A stretch of 57,924 nt of DNA, taken from assembly GCA_003220435.1 (NCBI GenBank), contig QHSL01000079.1, positions 1 through 57,924 on the forward strand, read 5' to 3'. Positions within the stretch are counted from its first letter, which is position 1. Each line of letters begins with the position of its first letter. The notes beneath the pieces are model-generated. The model made no database searches and was not told the DNA's origin. It saw only the letters and a program-made list of their open reading frames with translations. Source of the stretch: Candidatus Rokuibacteriota bacterium. Its GTDB lineage: Bacteria > Methylomirabilota > Methylomirabilia > Rokubacteriales > CSP1-6. Below are positions 17,246 to 26,701 of the stretch, piece by piece. Both the position numbers and the translations under genes were made by a program.

Positions 17246-18638
17246 ACGCTACCAGCAGATCCACTTCGTCGGAATCGGCGGCAGCGGCATGTCCGGGATC
17301 GCCGAGATCCTCGTGAACCTGGGCTACCGTGTCACCGGCTCCGATCAGCGGCGCAACGACGCGGTCGAGCGGCTCGCGACGCTGGGGGCGAAGGTCTTCA
17401 TCGGCCACCGCGCCGAGCACGTCGAGGGCGCGCACGTCGTCGTCTACTCATCGGCGGTCTCGCGCGACAACGTCGAGGTCCAGGCGGCGCGCCAGCGTCA
17501 GATCCCGACCATCGCGCGGGCCGAGATGCTCGCCGAGCTGATGCGGCTCAAGTACGGGATCGCGGTCGCCGGCACCCACGGCAAGACCACGACCACGTCG
17601 ATGATCGGCGCGGTGCTCGCGGAAGGCCGCTTCGACCCGACGATCGTGGTCGGCGGTCGCGTGTCGAGCCTCGGCTCGAACGCCCGCCTCGGTCAGGGCG
17701 ACTACCTGGTCGCCGAAGCCGACGAGTCCGACGGCTCGTTCCTGAAGCTGGCGCCGACGATCGCGGTCGTCACGACCGTCGACGCCGAGCACCTCGATCA
17801 CTACGGCACGCTCGACGCGATCCGTGACGCCTTCGTGGCGTTCGTCAACAAGGTGCCGTTCTACGGTTCGGCCGTGCTGTGCCTGGATCAGCCGAACATC
17901 CAGCTCCTGATCCCGCGCCTCGAGAAGCGGATCATCACCTACGGCCTGGAGTCGGCCGCGGACCTGGTCGCGCGGCGGCCGCACCTGCAGGGCATGACGA
18001 GCCGCTTCGAGGTCGTCCAGCGCGGCGCCATCCTCGGCGAGTGCCGGCTGCAGGTTCCCGGGCGCCACAACGTGCTCAACGCCCTGGCCACGATCGGCGT
18101 GGCCCTGGATCTCGAGATTCCGTTCGCCACGATCCAGCGGGCGCTGGAGGGGTTCTCGGGCGTCCAGCGCCGCTTCCAGATCCTGGGCCGGGCCCGGGGC
18201 GTGACCGTGGTCGACGACTACGGCCACCACCCGGCGGAGATCCGCGCGACCCTGGCCGCCGCCAAGGCCGGGTTCGACTCCCGGATCGTGACCGTGTTCC
18301 AGCCGCACCGTTACACGCGGACGCTGCACCTGCGACAGGAGTTCCTCACCGCGTTCAACCAGGCCGACGCGCTCGTCGTGATGGACATCTACGCGGCCGG
18401 CGAGCCCTCGATCCCCGGCGTGACCGGGGAGGACCTCGCGGAGGGCATCCGATCGCACGGGCACCGTGACGTCACTTACCTCGGCAGCGACCGGGCCCGC
18501 ATCGTCCAGCACCTCGCGGAAACCGTCCGCACGGGCGATCTCGTGATCACGCTCGGCGCCGGCGACGTGAGCCAGCTGGGCTCGGAGCTGCTGAAATATC
18601 TCGATAGGGATTCGCAGACTGGGAGGGCCAAATGCTAG
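17238..18638 (+). CDS. murC: UDP-N-acetylmuramate--L-alanine ligase
   Basis: A 466-residue enzyme that adds L-Ala to UDP-MurNAc, the first Mur ligase step. It begins with the Rossmann-like [18 protein letters not shown], has the ATP loop [11 protein letters not shown] with Lys116, the MurC-specific [10 protein letters not shown] near residue 162 and [10 protein letters not shown] near residue 325. The ATG lies within the end of ftsW, so translation is coupled. Its own stop overlaps murB by 7 nt. Confidence 0.97.
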   Translation: MFKRYQQIHFVGIGGSGMSGIAEILVNLGYRVTGSDQRRNDAVERLATLGAKVFIGHRAEHVEGAHVVVYSSAVSRDNVEVQAARQRQIPTIARAEMLAELMRLKYGIAVAGTHGKTTTTSMIGAVLAEGRFDPTIVVGGRVSSLGSNARLGQGDYLVAEADESDGSFLKLAPTIAVVTTVDAEHLDHYGTLDAIRDAFVAFVNKVPFYGSAVLCLDQPNIQLLIPRLEKRIITYGLESAADLVARRPHLQGMTSRFEVVQRGAILGECRLQVPGRHNVLNALATIGVALDLEIPFATIQRALEGFSGVQRRFQILGRARGVTVVDDYGHHPAEIRATLAAAKAGFDSRIVTVFQPHRYTRTLHLRQEFLTAFNQADALVVMDIYAAGEPSIPGVTGEDLAEGIRSHGHRDVTYLGSDRARIVQHLAETVRTGDLVITLGAGDVSQLGSELLKYLDRDSQTGRAKC

Positions 18639-19510
18639 GAGAGATCCGGGGGGAAGTCCGGTTCAAAGAGCCCCTGAGCTTCCACACCTCGCTCCGCATC
18701 GGCGGCCCCGCCGACATCTTCGTCGTGCCGCAGGACACCGACGACATTCGTCACGCCCTGATGTTCGCGGAGCGCGAGCAGCTGCCCGTCTCCGTCATCG
18801 GGGGCGGCAACAACATGCTCGTCAAAGACCGTGGGGTCCGCGGCGTGATCCTGCGGCTCGAGGGGTGCCTCGGGCGCGCGGAGTTCCACGGCGAGGAAGC
18901 CATCGCCGGCGCGGGCGTGAGCCTGTCCGCGCTGATCCGCGAGGCCGCCGCGCTCAACCTGGGCGGCATCGAGTGCCTGGTGGGGATTCCCGCCACGATC
19001 GGCGGCGCGCTCGCCATGAACGCCGGCACTGCCGACGGCTGGATCGGCGATTTCGTGAGCGCGGTCTACTTCCTGCACCCGGACGGCACGCTCGGCGAGT
19101 TCAAGCCCGGCACGCAGGCGTTCACCTACCGGCACTTCAACATGCCCCTCGGCGCGGTGCTGATCGGCTGCCGCCTTCGCCTGCACCGGCGGGCCATGGC
19201 CGAGATCCAGAAGGAGATGAAGCAGCGGCTCAAGGTCAAGAAGTCGGCCCAGCCGCTGGCCCTGGCGTCCGCCGGCTGTGTGTGGAAGAACCCGCCCGGC
19301 GACGTCGCCGCCCGGATGATCGAGAAGTGCGGCCTCAAGGGCAAGCGGATCAACGGCGCCGAGATCTCCTCCAAGCACGCCAACTTCATCGTGAATCGCG
19401 GGGGGGCGAGCTCCTCGGACATCGTGGCGCTCATGGACCTGACGCGGGAGCGCGTGCAGGCTCACTTCTCGGTCACGCTCGAGCACGAGATCAGGATCAT
19501 CGGAGAGTAG
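18632..19510 (+). CDS. murB: UDP-N-acetylenolpyruvoylglucosamine reductase
   Basis: A 292-residue FAD-dependent reductase making UDP-MurNAc. The FAD-binding motifs are [15 protein letters not shown] near residue 54 and [15 protein letters not shown] near residue 118. The catalytic block reads [12 protein letters not shown] near residue 212; many MurB proteins have Ser where this has Cys, a substitution also seen in other bacteria. It lacks the extra C-terminal domain of E. coli MurB and is of the short type. ATG start overlapping murC. Its stop abuts ftsQ directly, without the ddl gene often found between them. Confidence 0.96.
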   Translation: MLGEIRGEVRFKEPLSFHTSLRIGGPADIFVVPQDTDDIRHALMFAEREQLPVSVIGGGNNMLVKDRGVRGVILRLEGCLGRAEFHGEEAIAGAGVSLSALIREAAALNLGGIECLVGIPATIGGALAMNAGTADGWIGDFVSAVYFLHPDGTLGEFKPGTQAFTYRHFNMPLGAVLIGCRLRLHRRAMAEIQKEMKQRLKVKKSAQPLALASAGCVWKNPPGDVAARMIEKCGLKGKRINGAEISSKHANFIVNRGGASSSDIVALMDLTRERVQAHFSVTLEHEIRIIGE

Positions 19511-20362
19511 ATGCCGAGCGGGCTCGGCTCCCCGCGCAGCCGCGCCTCCGTGCTCGCCGACGTCGGCGAGCGTTCGGCGCTGGTCGCGCGCCAGCGCGTC
19601 GGCCGGCCGCGCCGCGCGCGCGCGGATCGGCGCCGGCGGTGGCGCCGCCTCGCGGCACTCGCACTGACCGTCGCCGTCGTCCCGCTGGCCGTCGGCGGCG
19701 TCATGCACTGGCTGCTGACGACCCCGCGCTTCGGGGTGGCCAGCGTGGAGGTGCGCGGCGCCTCCCGCGTCGCGCCCGAGACGATCCTCACGGTCGCCGC
19801 GATCGCGCGCGGCGCCAACATCTTCCGTCTCGACACCACCGGCGTGGCCGGCCGCGTGGAATCGCTCCCCGAGATCCGGAGGGCCGACGTCGTGCGGGAG
19901 CTGCCGAACCGGGTCGTGATCAGCATCGAAGAGCGGCGCCCGTTCACGCTCGTTCACGGCGGCCGCCTGCACTGGATGGACGAAGAGGGACGGCTGCTCG
20001 GCGCGCCGGCCGAGGCGGTGACCTCGCCGCTGCCCGTCATCAGCGGGCTGTCGGCCGACGAGCTCGTGTCGATGCGCACCGCGCCGGGCCCGAGGGCGCG
20101 CGCGGCCATCGCGCTAATCCGCGCGATCGCCCGCAGCGGCAGCGAGCTGACCGCCGAGATCTCGGAGATCGACATGAGTCGCCGGGAGGGACCCGTCCTC
20201 TATACGGTCGACGGCGTCGAGGTGCGCCTGGGCAGCGAGGACTGGGAGGAGCGGCTGGCCCGGCTCGAGGGCGTGCTCGCCCAGGTGGCGACGCAGGACG
20301 TGCGCACCGTCGACCTCCGCTTCCGCGACCAGGTGGTGTTCAAGCGGGGCGCGACGCGGTGA
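19511..20362 (+). CDS. ftsQ: Cell division protein FtsQ
   Basis: A 283-residue bitopic protein with an Arg-rich cytoplasmic tail (residues 1-52), one membrane helix at about 53-73 (LAALALTVAVVPLAVGGVMH), then a POTRA domain beginning FGVASVEVRGASRVAPETIL and the FtsQ beta domain with LPNRVVISIEERRPF and DLRFRDQVVFKRG. It scaffolds FtsL and FtsB at the septum. It starts on the base after the murB stop, and its TGA is within the GTGA that starts ftsA. Confidence 0.93.
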   Translation: MPSGLGSPRSRASVLADVGERSALVARQRVGRPRRARADRRRRWRRLAALALTVAVVPLAVGGVMHWLLTTPRFGVASVEVRGASRVAPETILTVAAIARGANIFRLDTTGVAGRVESLPEIRRADVVRELPNRVVISIEERRPFTLVHGGRLHWMDEEGRLLGAPAEAVTSPLPVISGLSADELVSMRTAPGPRARAAIALIRAIARSGSELTAEISEIDMSRREGPVLYTVDGVEVRLGSEDWEERLARLEGVLAQVATQDVRTVDLRFRDQVVFKRGATR

Positions 20363-21603
20363 GGCGCGCCCGGCCGCGCGACCTCGTGGTCGGCCTGGAC
20401 GTGGGCACCACGAAAATCTGCGCGGTCATCACCGAGCCGGGGCCGCTCGGCGTGCTGGACGTCATCGGGGTCGGCACGGCACCCTCGCGCGGGCTCCGGC
20501 GGGGCGTCGTGGTCAACATCGAGTCGACCGTCGAGGCGATCCGGATCGCCGTCGGCGAGGCCGAGCAGATGGCGGGCGTCGAGGTCGCGGGCGTGTTCGC
20601 GGGTGTCGCCGGCGGCCACATCCGGGGCGTGAACAGCCGCGGCGTCGTGCCGATCACCGGCCGCGACCACGAGGTGAGCGACACCGACGTCGAGCGCGTG
20701 GTCGAGGCCGCCAGGGCGATCAACCTGCCCCAGGACCGCGAGATCATCCACGTGCTGCCCCAGAACTTCGTCGTCGACGACGGCGAGGGTGTCCGCGAGC
20801 CCATCGGCATGTCCGGCGTGCGCCTCGAGGCCGAGGTGCATATCGTGACCGGCGCCGTCACCTCGGTCCAGAACGTCGTCCGCTCGGTGAACCGCGCCGG
20901 CCTGACCGTGCAGGACATCGTGCTCGAGCCGCTCGCCTCGGCCGAGGCGGTGCTGCACGACGACGAGCGGGAGCTCGGCATCCTGACGATCGATATCGGC
21001 GGCGGGACGACCGACGTCGCACTCATCCGCAACGGCGCGGTCTGGCACACCGCGGTGCTGCCGCTCGGCGGCGACCACATCACCAACGACATCGCGATCG
21101 GGCTGCGGACGCCGACGGCCGACGCCGAGGACATCAAGAAGCGCTACGGCTGCGCGCTGACGGCGCTGGTCCCGGCCGAGGAGACCGTCGACGTGCCATC
21201 GGTCGGCGGCCGCAAGCCGCGGCAGTTCTCACGGCAGCTCCTCTCGGAAATCATCCAGCCGCGCGTGGAGGAGATCTTCACGCTGGTGGCGCGCGATCTC
21301 GCGCGCGCGGGCTTTCAGGATGCGGCCACCGCCGGGGTCGTCGTCACCGGCGGCACTTCGATCATGGAAGGCGTTCCCGAGCTCGCCGAGGGCATCTTCG
21401 ATCAGCCGGTGCGCCGCGGCGTGCCGATCGGCATCGGGGGAATGGCCGACGTGATCCAGAGCCCGATCTACGCGACCGGCGCCGGCCTGGCGATCTACGG
21501 CTCACGCTCGCGGGCTCCAGGCGAGTCGTCGTGCGCAACGGGCGGAACTCCAGTCGGCCGTTTGGCCCGGCTGGTGACAGGATTCCTGGGTGACATCTTC
21601 TAG
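20359..21603 (+). CDS. ftsA: Cell division protein FtsA
   Basis: A 414-residue actin-like ATPase that tethers FtsZ to the membrane. The start is the GTG overlapping the ftsQ stop, giving [19 protein letters not shown]; the reading frame stays open far upstream but that part is a shadow. Phosphate motifs: [13 protein letters not shown] near residue 12 and [12 protein letters not shown] near residue 212. The 1C domain includes [10 protein letters not shown]. The C-terminal end [15 protein letters not shown] is an amphipathic membrane-targeting helix, as in other FtsA proteins. Confidence 0.95.
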   Translation: MRRARPRDLVVGLDVGTTKICAVITEPGPLGVLDVIGVGTAPSRGLRRGVVVNIESTVEAIRIAVGEAEQMAGVEVAGVFAGVAGGHIRGVNSRGVVPITGRDHEVSDTDVERVVEAARAINLPQDREIIHVLPQNFVVDDGEGVREPIGMSGVRLEAEVHIVTGAVTSVQNVVRSVNRAGLTVQDIVLEPLASAEAVLHDDERELGILTIDIGGGTTDVALIRNGAVWHTAVLPLGGDHITNDIAIGLRTPTADAEDIKKRYGCALTALVPAEETVDVPSVGGRKPRQFSRQLLSEIIQPRVEEIFTLVARDLARAGFQDAATAGVVVTGGTSIMEGVPELAEGIFDQPVRRGVPIGIGGMADVIQSPIYATGAGLAIYGSRSRAPGESSCATGGTPVGRLARLVTGFLGDIF

Positions 21604-21703
21604 GCCGGGTCGGGACGGGCGACAGCCGCCGCTCTTCGTCTCAGAGGTCATGCGGTCAAGCGGTCGGAGGCACGCCTCCGGCGAACACTCACAGGAGGAC
21701 GTG

Positions 21704-22864
21704 ATGGAGAAGGATCGCGCACGCCGCCCACTCTTCGAGCTCGAGCAGCAGGTGCAGGCCGCGAAGATCAAGGTGATCGGGCTCGGCGGAGGCGGTGGCA
21801 ATGCGGTGGGCCGGATGATGGCGGCACAGTTCACGGGCGTCGAGTTCATCGTCGCCAACACCGATCTGCAAGCGCTCCACGCCTCACCGGCGCCGGTCAA
21901 GATCCAGCTCGGCACCAGGCTCACCGGGGGCCTGGGCGCGGGCTCGAATCCCGAGGTCGGGCGGGGCGCGGCGCAGGAAGATCCGGACCAGATCACGCGG
22001 CTGCTGACCGGCTCCGACATGGTGTTCATCACGGCGGGGCTCGGCGGCGGGACCGGCACCGGCGCGGCGCCGGTGGTCGCGTCGCTCGCAAAGGACCTCG
22101 GCATCCTGACCGTCGCGGTGGTAACCAAGCCCTTCGTCTTCGAGGGCCGGAAGCGCATGGTCCAGGCCGAGGCCGGGATCGAGGCGTTGCGCGCCGTCGT
22201 GGACACGCTGATCACGATTCCGAACCAGCGGCTGCTCTCGGTCGTGGATCGCGGCACGCCGCTGATCGCCGCATTCCGCGTCGCCGATTCGGTCCTGCAG
22301 CAGGCGGTGCAAGGGATCTCGGATTTGATCCTGGTCCCGGGGCTCGTCAACCTCGACTTCGCCGACGTCCGCACGATCATGTCGGGCATGGGGCTGGCGA
22401 TGATGGGCACCGGTACCGGGAAGGGCGAGAACCGCGCCCTCGACGCCGCGCAGAAAGCGGTCGCGAGCCCGCTGCTCGACGAGACCTCGATCGAGGGGGC
22501 CCACGGCATCCTGATCAACTTCACGGGCGGCGCCGATCTCTCGATTCACGAGGTCGAGGAGGCGGCGCGCATCGTCCAGGAGGCCGCGCACGAGGAAGCG
22601 CACATCATCTTCGGCGCGGTCATCGATCCGCAGCTTCAGGACGAGGTTCGCATGACGGTCATCGCGACGGGCTTCGCCGACAAGAAGGAAGCGGTGGGCG
22701 TGAGCGGCAAGGTCGTCGATCTCCCACGCGCGCGTCCCTCGATCCCGGCGGCGAGCCCTGCTCCGTGGCGGCGTCACGCTGCTGCCCCGCGCGCCGAAGG
22801 CGAGGCCGCGCTTGGGGATGCGGACCTCGAAGTCCCTGCGTTCTTGCGGAGGCAGGCCGACTAG
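21704..22864 (+). CDS. ftsZ: Cell division protein FtsZ
   Basis: A 386-residue tubulin-like GTPase that builds the division ring. The start chosen is the ATG at 21704, 5 nt after a strong AGGAGG (21693-21698); the open frame extends upstream into ftsA but with non-FtsZ sequence. The tubulin signature GGGTGTG is near residue 113, [16 protein letters not shown] is near residue 24, and the T7 loop reads [11 protein letters not shown]. The very short linker ends in [10 protein letters not shown], the conserved tail that binds FtsA and others. About 100 nt separate it from the ftsA stop. Confidence 0.97.
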   Translation: MEKDRARRPLFELEQQVQAAKIKVIGLGGGGGNAVGRMMAAQFTGVEFIVANTDLQALHASPAPVKIQLGTRLTGGLGAGSNPEVGRGAAQEDPDQITRLLTGSDMVFITAGLGGGTGTGAAPVVASLAKDLGILTVAVVTKPFVFEGRKRMVQAEAGIEALRAVVDTLITIPNQRLLSVVDRGTPLIAAFRVADSVLQQAVQGISDLILVPGLVNLDFADVRTIMSGMGLAMMGTGTGKGENRALDAAQKAVASPLLDETSIEGAHGILINFTGGADLSIHEVEEAARIVQEAAHEEAHIIFGAVIDPQLQDEVRMTVIATGFADKKEAVGVSGKVVDLPRARPSIPAASPAPWRRHAAAPRAEGEAALGDADLEVPAFLRRQAD

Positions 22865-22877
22865 CGCTGCGTCGGGC

Positions 22878-23011
22878 GGGTCGGGCGGGGGCGGGGGATG
22901 CCATCCGGGACCACGCTAGCCAATGCCCACGGCGTCGGAGTCGCATGCGCGACTTCGGGTCGATCCTGACTACACGGGTCCCGGATGGCATCCCCCGCCC
23001 CCGCCCAACCC
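22878..23011. repeat. Long palindromic element, copy A (34-bp arms, 66-nt loop)
   Basis: Left arm 22878-22911 and right arm 22978-23011 are reverse complements at 33 of 34 positions, enclosing exactly 66 nt. The loop begins with CACGCTAGCC and ends with CCTGACTACACGG. Copy B at 28582-28729 has the same loop length and related loop ends but quite different arms. It lies 13 nt after the ftsZ stop, so as RNA it would form a very stable hairpin that could also end transcription. The rest of the 353-nt gap to pgeF shows only a small hairpin (ACGCGG/CCGCGT near 23034) and no gene. Confidence 0.85.
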
Positions 23012-23217
23012 GCCTGTCATCGCTGTTAGCCTGACGCGGTCAGCTCCGCGTGACCTCCCCCGGCCCGCCCCCCGCCCGCCCGTCGGAGCGAGCCTGACGC
23101 CACCAGTCCCCTTGATCTTCGCTCGCCGGCGCGCCGGCGTCCGGGTGCTCGAGCGCTTTGCTCCGGCCGAGCGAGATGCCTGTCATCGCCGGCCGGTCGG
23201 CCTGGCATAGTTGAGGG

Positions 23218-23988
23218 ATGAGCTTGGGGCTGAAGGCGCATGGGGAGCCGACGGTCTATTTCACGTTGGGGTCGCTCGAGCGGCTTGGGTTGCCGCATGC
23301 GTTGACCACTCGGCATTGTCCGGGGGTGGCGTCGTTCGCGGAGCCGATCTCGCCCGAGGCGCCGCGGGCGCCGTTTCGCGCCGAGGCCGCGGCGATTCTT
23401 GGGGGGGCCGGGCTCGAGATGAGCCGCGTGACCTATGCGCGTCAGGTGCACGGCGCCGCCACGGCGCGCGCGCCCCTCGGCGGGGGATTCGCCGGCCTGG
23501 TCGACATTCTCGTCACGGCGGAGCGTCACGTGCCGCTCGCGATCTTCACCGCCGATTGTCTGGCGCTGGTCCTCTACGATCCCGGCGCGAGCGTGCTCGG
23601 CGTCGCCCACGTCGGCTGGCGCGGGACCGTACGCGGCGCGACGCCGGCGGCGGTGCGCGCCGTCGCCCAACTCGGTGGGCGCGCCGCCGCGCTGCGCGTC
23701 GCGATCGCGCCCTCCATCGGCCCGTGCTGCTACGAGGTGGACGAGCCGGTCACCGCGGAGCTCGAGCGCGCTCTCGGCGAGCGCTGGACGGCGTGGGCCA
23801 AGCCCTCACGCGCCGGCCACGTGATGCTCGACCTGTGGGCGGCCAACGAGGCGCTGCTGTGTGAGGCCGGGGTAGCGCCGGACCACATCGACAACCCGCG
23901 GCTGTGCACGGCGTGCCATCCCGAGCTGCTCTACTCGTACCGCAGGGGCAATCGCGGGCGCCTCGTGACGGTCGCCGCGCTCCCGTGA
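23218..23988 (+). CDS. pgeF: PgeF/YfiH (YlmD) family copper-type purine nucleoside phosphorylase
   Basis: A 256-residue protein of the DUF152 'laccase domain' family. Members are reported to act as purine nucleoside phosphorylase/adenosine deaminase and, in E. coli, to edit misincorporated amino acids in peptidoglycan precursors. Conserved metal and catalytic motifs are all present: YARQVHG, FTADCLALVL, HVGWRGTVRG, PSIGPCCYEV and CTACHPELLYSYRRG. ATG start. A weak CATAGT box ends 6 nt before it. It is ylmD in the ylm cluster beside ftsZ in other bacteria, and it precedes the ylmE homologue here. Confidence 0.9.
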   Translation: MSLGLKAHGEPTVYFTLGSLERLGLPHALTTRHCPGVASFAEPISPEAPRAPFRAEAAAILGGAGLEMSRVTYARQVHGAATARAPLGGGFAGLVDILVTAERHVPLAIFTADCLALVLYDPGASVLGVAHVGWRGTVRGATPAAVRAVAQLGGRAAALRVAIAPSIGPCCYEVDEPVTAELERALGERWTAWAKPSRAGHVMLDLWAANEALLCEAGVAPDHIDNPRLCTACHPELLYSYRRGNRGRLVTVAALP

Positions 23989-24053
23989 GCGCCGCGGAGC
24001 GCCGCCGCGCTGATCCACCTCCAGCCGCGGTCCCCTGCTAGAATCACCATGCC

Positions 24054-24749
24054 ATGACCGAGATTCAGGCGAACCTTCAGCGCGTGCGCGAGCGGATCGC
24101 GCGGGCGGCCGAGCGCGCGGGCCGGCGGGCCCAGGACGTGCTGCTGGTCGGTGTCTCGAAGACCGTGGACGTCGAGCGAATCCGCCAGGCGATCGCGGCG
24201 GGGATCCCGGCGCTCGGCGAGAACCGGGTGCAGGAGGCCCGCGGCAAGGTCGACGAGATCGGCCGGCCGGTTCCGTGGCACCTGGTGGGACACCTCCAGA
24301 CCAACAAGGCGCGGGACGCGGTCGAGCTCTTCGACGTGATCCACTCGCTCGATCGGCTCGAGCTGGCCCGCGAGCTGGACAAGCGTGCGCACGCCCGCGG
24401 CCGCACGGTGAGCACGCTGGCCGAAGTGAACGTCGGCGGGGAGACGTCCAAGGGCGGCGTGGCGCCCGACGGGCTGGGCCGCCTGCTCGAGGCCGTCGCC
24501 GGCCTCACGCACGTGAAGGTGCGCGGCCTCATGGCGATCCCGCCCGAGGCGAAGGACCCCGAGGACGCGCGCGCCTGGTTCCGCGCGCTGCGGCAGCTCG
24601 GTGAGAAGCACGGGCTCCCGGAGCTCTCGATGGGGATGAGCGGGGACTTCGAGGTCGCCATCGAGGAGGGCGCGACGCTGGTGCGCGTCGGCACGGCGAT
24701 CTTCGGCGCTCGCCCGCCGCAGCCGCAGACCGGAGCGGAGGGCCGATGA
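24054..24749 (+). CDS. yggS: YggS family pyridoxal phosphate homeostasis protein
   Basis: A 231-residue PLP-binding protein (ylmE/PLPBP family) with a TIM-barrel fold and no known reaction; it buffers PLP supply. The PLP lysine lies in LLVGVSKTVD near residue 36; LGENRVQEA, WHLVGHLQTNK and LSMGMSGDFEVAIEEG follow, all family hallmarks. The ATG at 24054 lies only 9 nt after a TAGAAT box, hinting at a leaderless or near-leaderless transcript. Its end overlaps proC by 4 nt. Confidence 0.94.
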   Translation: MTEIQANLQRVRERIARAAERAGRRAQDVLLVGVSKTVDVERIRQAIAAGIPALGENRVQEARGKVDEIGRPVPWHLVGHLQTNKARDAVELFDVIHSLDRLELARELDKRAHARGRTVSTLAEVNVGGETSKGGVAPDGLGRLLEAVAGLTHVKVRGLMAIPPEAKDPEDARAWFRALRQLGEKHGLPELSMGMSGDFEVAIEEGATLVRVGTAIFGARPPQPQTGAEGR

Positions 24750-25570
24750 CGATCAAGGGCCGCACCGTCGGCTTCGTGGGCGCCGGCAACATGGGCGAGG
24801 CCCTCATCAAGGGGCTGGTCCAGGCGAACGTGGTGCCGGCCAAGTCGATTTACTCGGCGGACGTACGCGGCGATCGTCTCGCGGAGCTCGAGAAGCTGTT
24901 CGGTATCCAGGTCGCGGCGGACAACTCTGAGCTGGTGGGCCGGGCCGACGTCATCATCCTGGCGGTGAAGCCGCAGATCATGGAGCCCGTGGTCCGGGAG
25001 ATCGCGCCGGCCGTGACGCGCCAGAAGCTCCTGATCTCGATCGCGGCCGGCGTCTCGACGGCGAAGATCCGGTCGATGCTGAACAAGGACGCGCGCCTCA
25101 TCCGCGTGATGCCGAACACGCCCGCCCTGGTCCTGCAGGGTGTGACCGCGATCGCGAAGGCGCAGCACCTCGAGCCCGACGACCTCGACACCGCCGGCGA
25201 GATCTTCAAGGCTGTCGGCCGCGTGGTGGTCCTCGACGAGGACCTGATGGACGCCGTGACCGGCCTGTCGGGCTCCGGCCCGGCCTACGTCGCCGTCGTG
25301 ATCGAGTCCCTCGCCGACGGCGGCGTCCGGATGGGCCTCGACCGCATCACCGCGATGACCCTCGCGACCCACACCGTCCTGGGCGCCGCGAAGCTCTTGC
25401 TCGAGACCGGCCTCCACCCGGGCGCGCTCAAGGACATGGTCAGCTCGCCGGGGGGAACCTCGATCGCCGGCATCGCCGCGCTCGAGGAGGGCGGCATCCG
25501 CACGACCTTCATCAAGGCGGTCGAGCGCGCCACCCTGCGCTCCCGCGAGCTCGGGCAGGGGCCCACGTAA
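24746..25570 (+). CDS. proC: Pyrroline-5-carboxylate reductase
   Basis: A 274-residue NAD(P)H-dependent reductase making L-proline from pyrroline-5-carboxylate in the cytoplasm. The Rossmann motif is VGFVGAGNMGEALIKGL at residue 8. The C-terminal dimerisation and catalytic region contains LSGSGPAYVAVVIESLADGG-type sequence and HPGALKDMVSSPGGTS near residue 228, the P5CR signature. ATG start overlapping yggS; its stop overlaps yggT by 1 nt. This gene often sits inside the yggS-yggT pair in proteobacteria-like genomes. Confidence 0.96.
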   Translation: MTIKGRTVGFVGAGNMGEALIKGLVQANVVPAKSIYSADVRGDRLAELEKLFGIQVAADNSELVGRADVIILAVKPQIMEPVVREIAPAVTRQKLLISIAAGVSTAKIRSMLNKDARLIRVMPNTPALVLQGVTAIAKAQHLEPDDLDTAGEIFKAVGRVVVLDEDLMDAVTGLSGSGPAYVAVVIESLADGGVRMGLDRITAMTLATHTVLGAAKLLLETGLHPGALKDMVSSPGGTSIAGIAALEEGGIRTTFIKAVERATLRSRELGQGPT

Positions 25571-25866
25571 TGTTCCTCTTGAGCAACGTCATCCTCGCCG
25601 TGGCGAGGCTGCTCTCTATCGGCCTCGAGGTGTACTTCTGGATCATCGTCGCGCGGGCGCTTGTCTCCTGGGTGAGCCCGGATCCCTACAACCCGATCGT
25701 GCGCTTTCTCCACCGCGCGACCGAGCCGGTCCTCCGCCCGATCCGCGCCCGGTTGCCGGTGACCATGAACCTGGATCTGTCGCCGTTGGTCGTTCTGCTC
25801 GCGCTCAAGGTCGCCGAGTGGGTGGTCGTCGATTCCCTGCGAGACTTCGCGATGAACATAAGATAG
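25570..25866 (+). CDS. YggT family membrane protein
   Basis: A 98-residue integral membrane protein with two hydrophobic segments (about residues 3-33 and 65-85). The family motif ARALVSWVSPDPYNPIVRFLHRATEPVLRPIR sits between them. It is homologous to YlmG, a protein linked to cell shape and to nucleoid or plastid distribution. The ATG shares its first base with the proC stop. Neighbours pgeF, yggS and divIVA recreate the ylm division-associated cluster, although sepF is not seen. Confidence 0.9.
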   Translation: MFLLSNVILAVARLLSIGLEVYFWIIVARALVSWVSPDPYNPIVRFLHRATEPVLRPIRARLPVTMNLDLSPLVVLLALKVAEWVVVDSLRDFAMNIR

Positions 25867-25881
25867 GACTCGGAGGCGTCG

Positions 25882-26355
25882 ATGCGGATCAGCCCTCTCG
25901 ACATCCGGCAGCAGCAGTTCACGGTCAAGTGGTTGCGCGGCTTCGACATCCACGAGGTCGACGCCTTCCTGGACGACGTCGCCGAAGACTACGAGGCGGT
26001 CCTCAAGGAAAACGCGCAGCTCAAGGAGCAGGTGGGGACGTTCGAGGAGCGATCGCGCGGCCTCGCCGAGCGCGAGCGGGCGCTGCAGGACACGCTGGTC
26101 ACGACCCATCGGCTGGGCGACGAGATGAAGGCCACCGCGCGCCGCGAGGCCGACCTGCAGATGCGGGAGGCCGAGCTCAGGAGCGAGAAGATCATCGAGG
26201 AGGGGCGGGCCGAAGAGGCGCGGATCCGCAGCGAGATCCTGACCCTCCGGCGCCTGCGTCGCCAGCTCATCGAGGACTTCCGCGCGACGCTCGAGAGCTA
26301 CTACCGGATGATGTCGTCGGAGTTCAGTGAAGACACGGGCGACGCCAAGGCCTGA
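25882..26355 (+). CDS. DivIVA domain-containing protein
   Basis: A 157-residue coiled-coil protein. The N-terminal DivIVA membrane-binding domain is clear: ISPLDIRQQQFTVKWLRGFD, then EVDAFLDDVAEDYEAVLKEN. Residues 45-140 form a long charged coiled coil. DivIVA proteins bind curved membrane and recruit division or polar proteins. ATG start 15 nt after yggT. It is well conserved in Gram-positive bacteria and occurs in some Gram-negative deep lineages; the position next to the ylm genes matches the Firmicute order. Its end overlaps the next gene. Confidence 0.9.
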   Translation: MRISPLDIRQQQFTVKWLRGFDIHEVDAFLDDVAEDYEAVLKENAQLKEQVGTFEERSRGLAERERALQDTLVTTHRLGDEMKATARREADLQMREAELRSEKIIEEGRAEEARIRSEILTLRRLRRQLIEDFRATLESYYRMMSSEFSEDTGDAKA

Positions 26356-26701
26356 AGGCGCGCTGCTCGCGCTCCGCGTGCAACCGCGAGCCTCCCGCGA
26401 CGCGATCGTCGGCTGGCAGGACGGTGCCCTCCGGGTGCGCGTCACGGCGCCACCCGTCGACGGCGCGGCGAACGCCGCGGTCAGCGTCCTGCTGGCCGCG
26501 GCGCTCGGCGTCCCGCCTTCGTCCATCAGCGTCGTCCGTGGCGCCCGCGGCCGCGACAAAGTCGTGAGAATCCGCGGGCTCGACGAAGCCACCCTGCGCA
26601 GCCGAGTCGCGTCAAGGGTTGACCGGGCGGGCGGAGCCGGGTCGCACCTCTCTCAGGCCACCCTCGGTCCAAACCGGCCTCCACGGCACCCGCTCCCATG
26701 A
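26327..26701 (+). CDS. DUF167 (YggU) family protein
   Basis: A 124-residue protein. The recognisable DUF167 domain spans about residues 12-92, with LRVQPRASRDAIVGWQDGALRVRV, APPVDGAANAAV and VRGARGRDKVVRI. No biochemical role is established for the family. The start is a GTG inside the end of the divIVA gene (29-nt overlap), where the frame is fixed by the conserved domain. The last 30 residues are low complexity and probably not part of the fold. Its stop overlaps mtnA by 4 nt. Confidence 0.88.
   Translation: MKTRATPRPEGALLALRVQPRASRDAIVGWQDGALRVRVTAPPVDGAANAAVSVLLAAALGVPPSSISVVRGARGRDKVVRIRGLDEATLRSRVASRVDRAGGAGSHLSQATLGPNRPPRHPLP

Noticed and set aside
18865-20358. N-terminal 498-codon extension of ftsA
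   Set aside because: The frame is a shadow of murB and ftsQ with Arg-rich, non-homologous sequence; FtsA homology begins at the GTG 20359.
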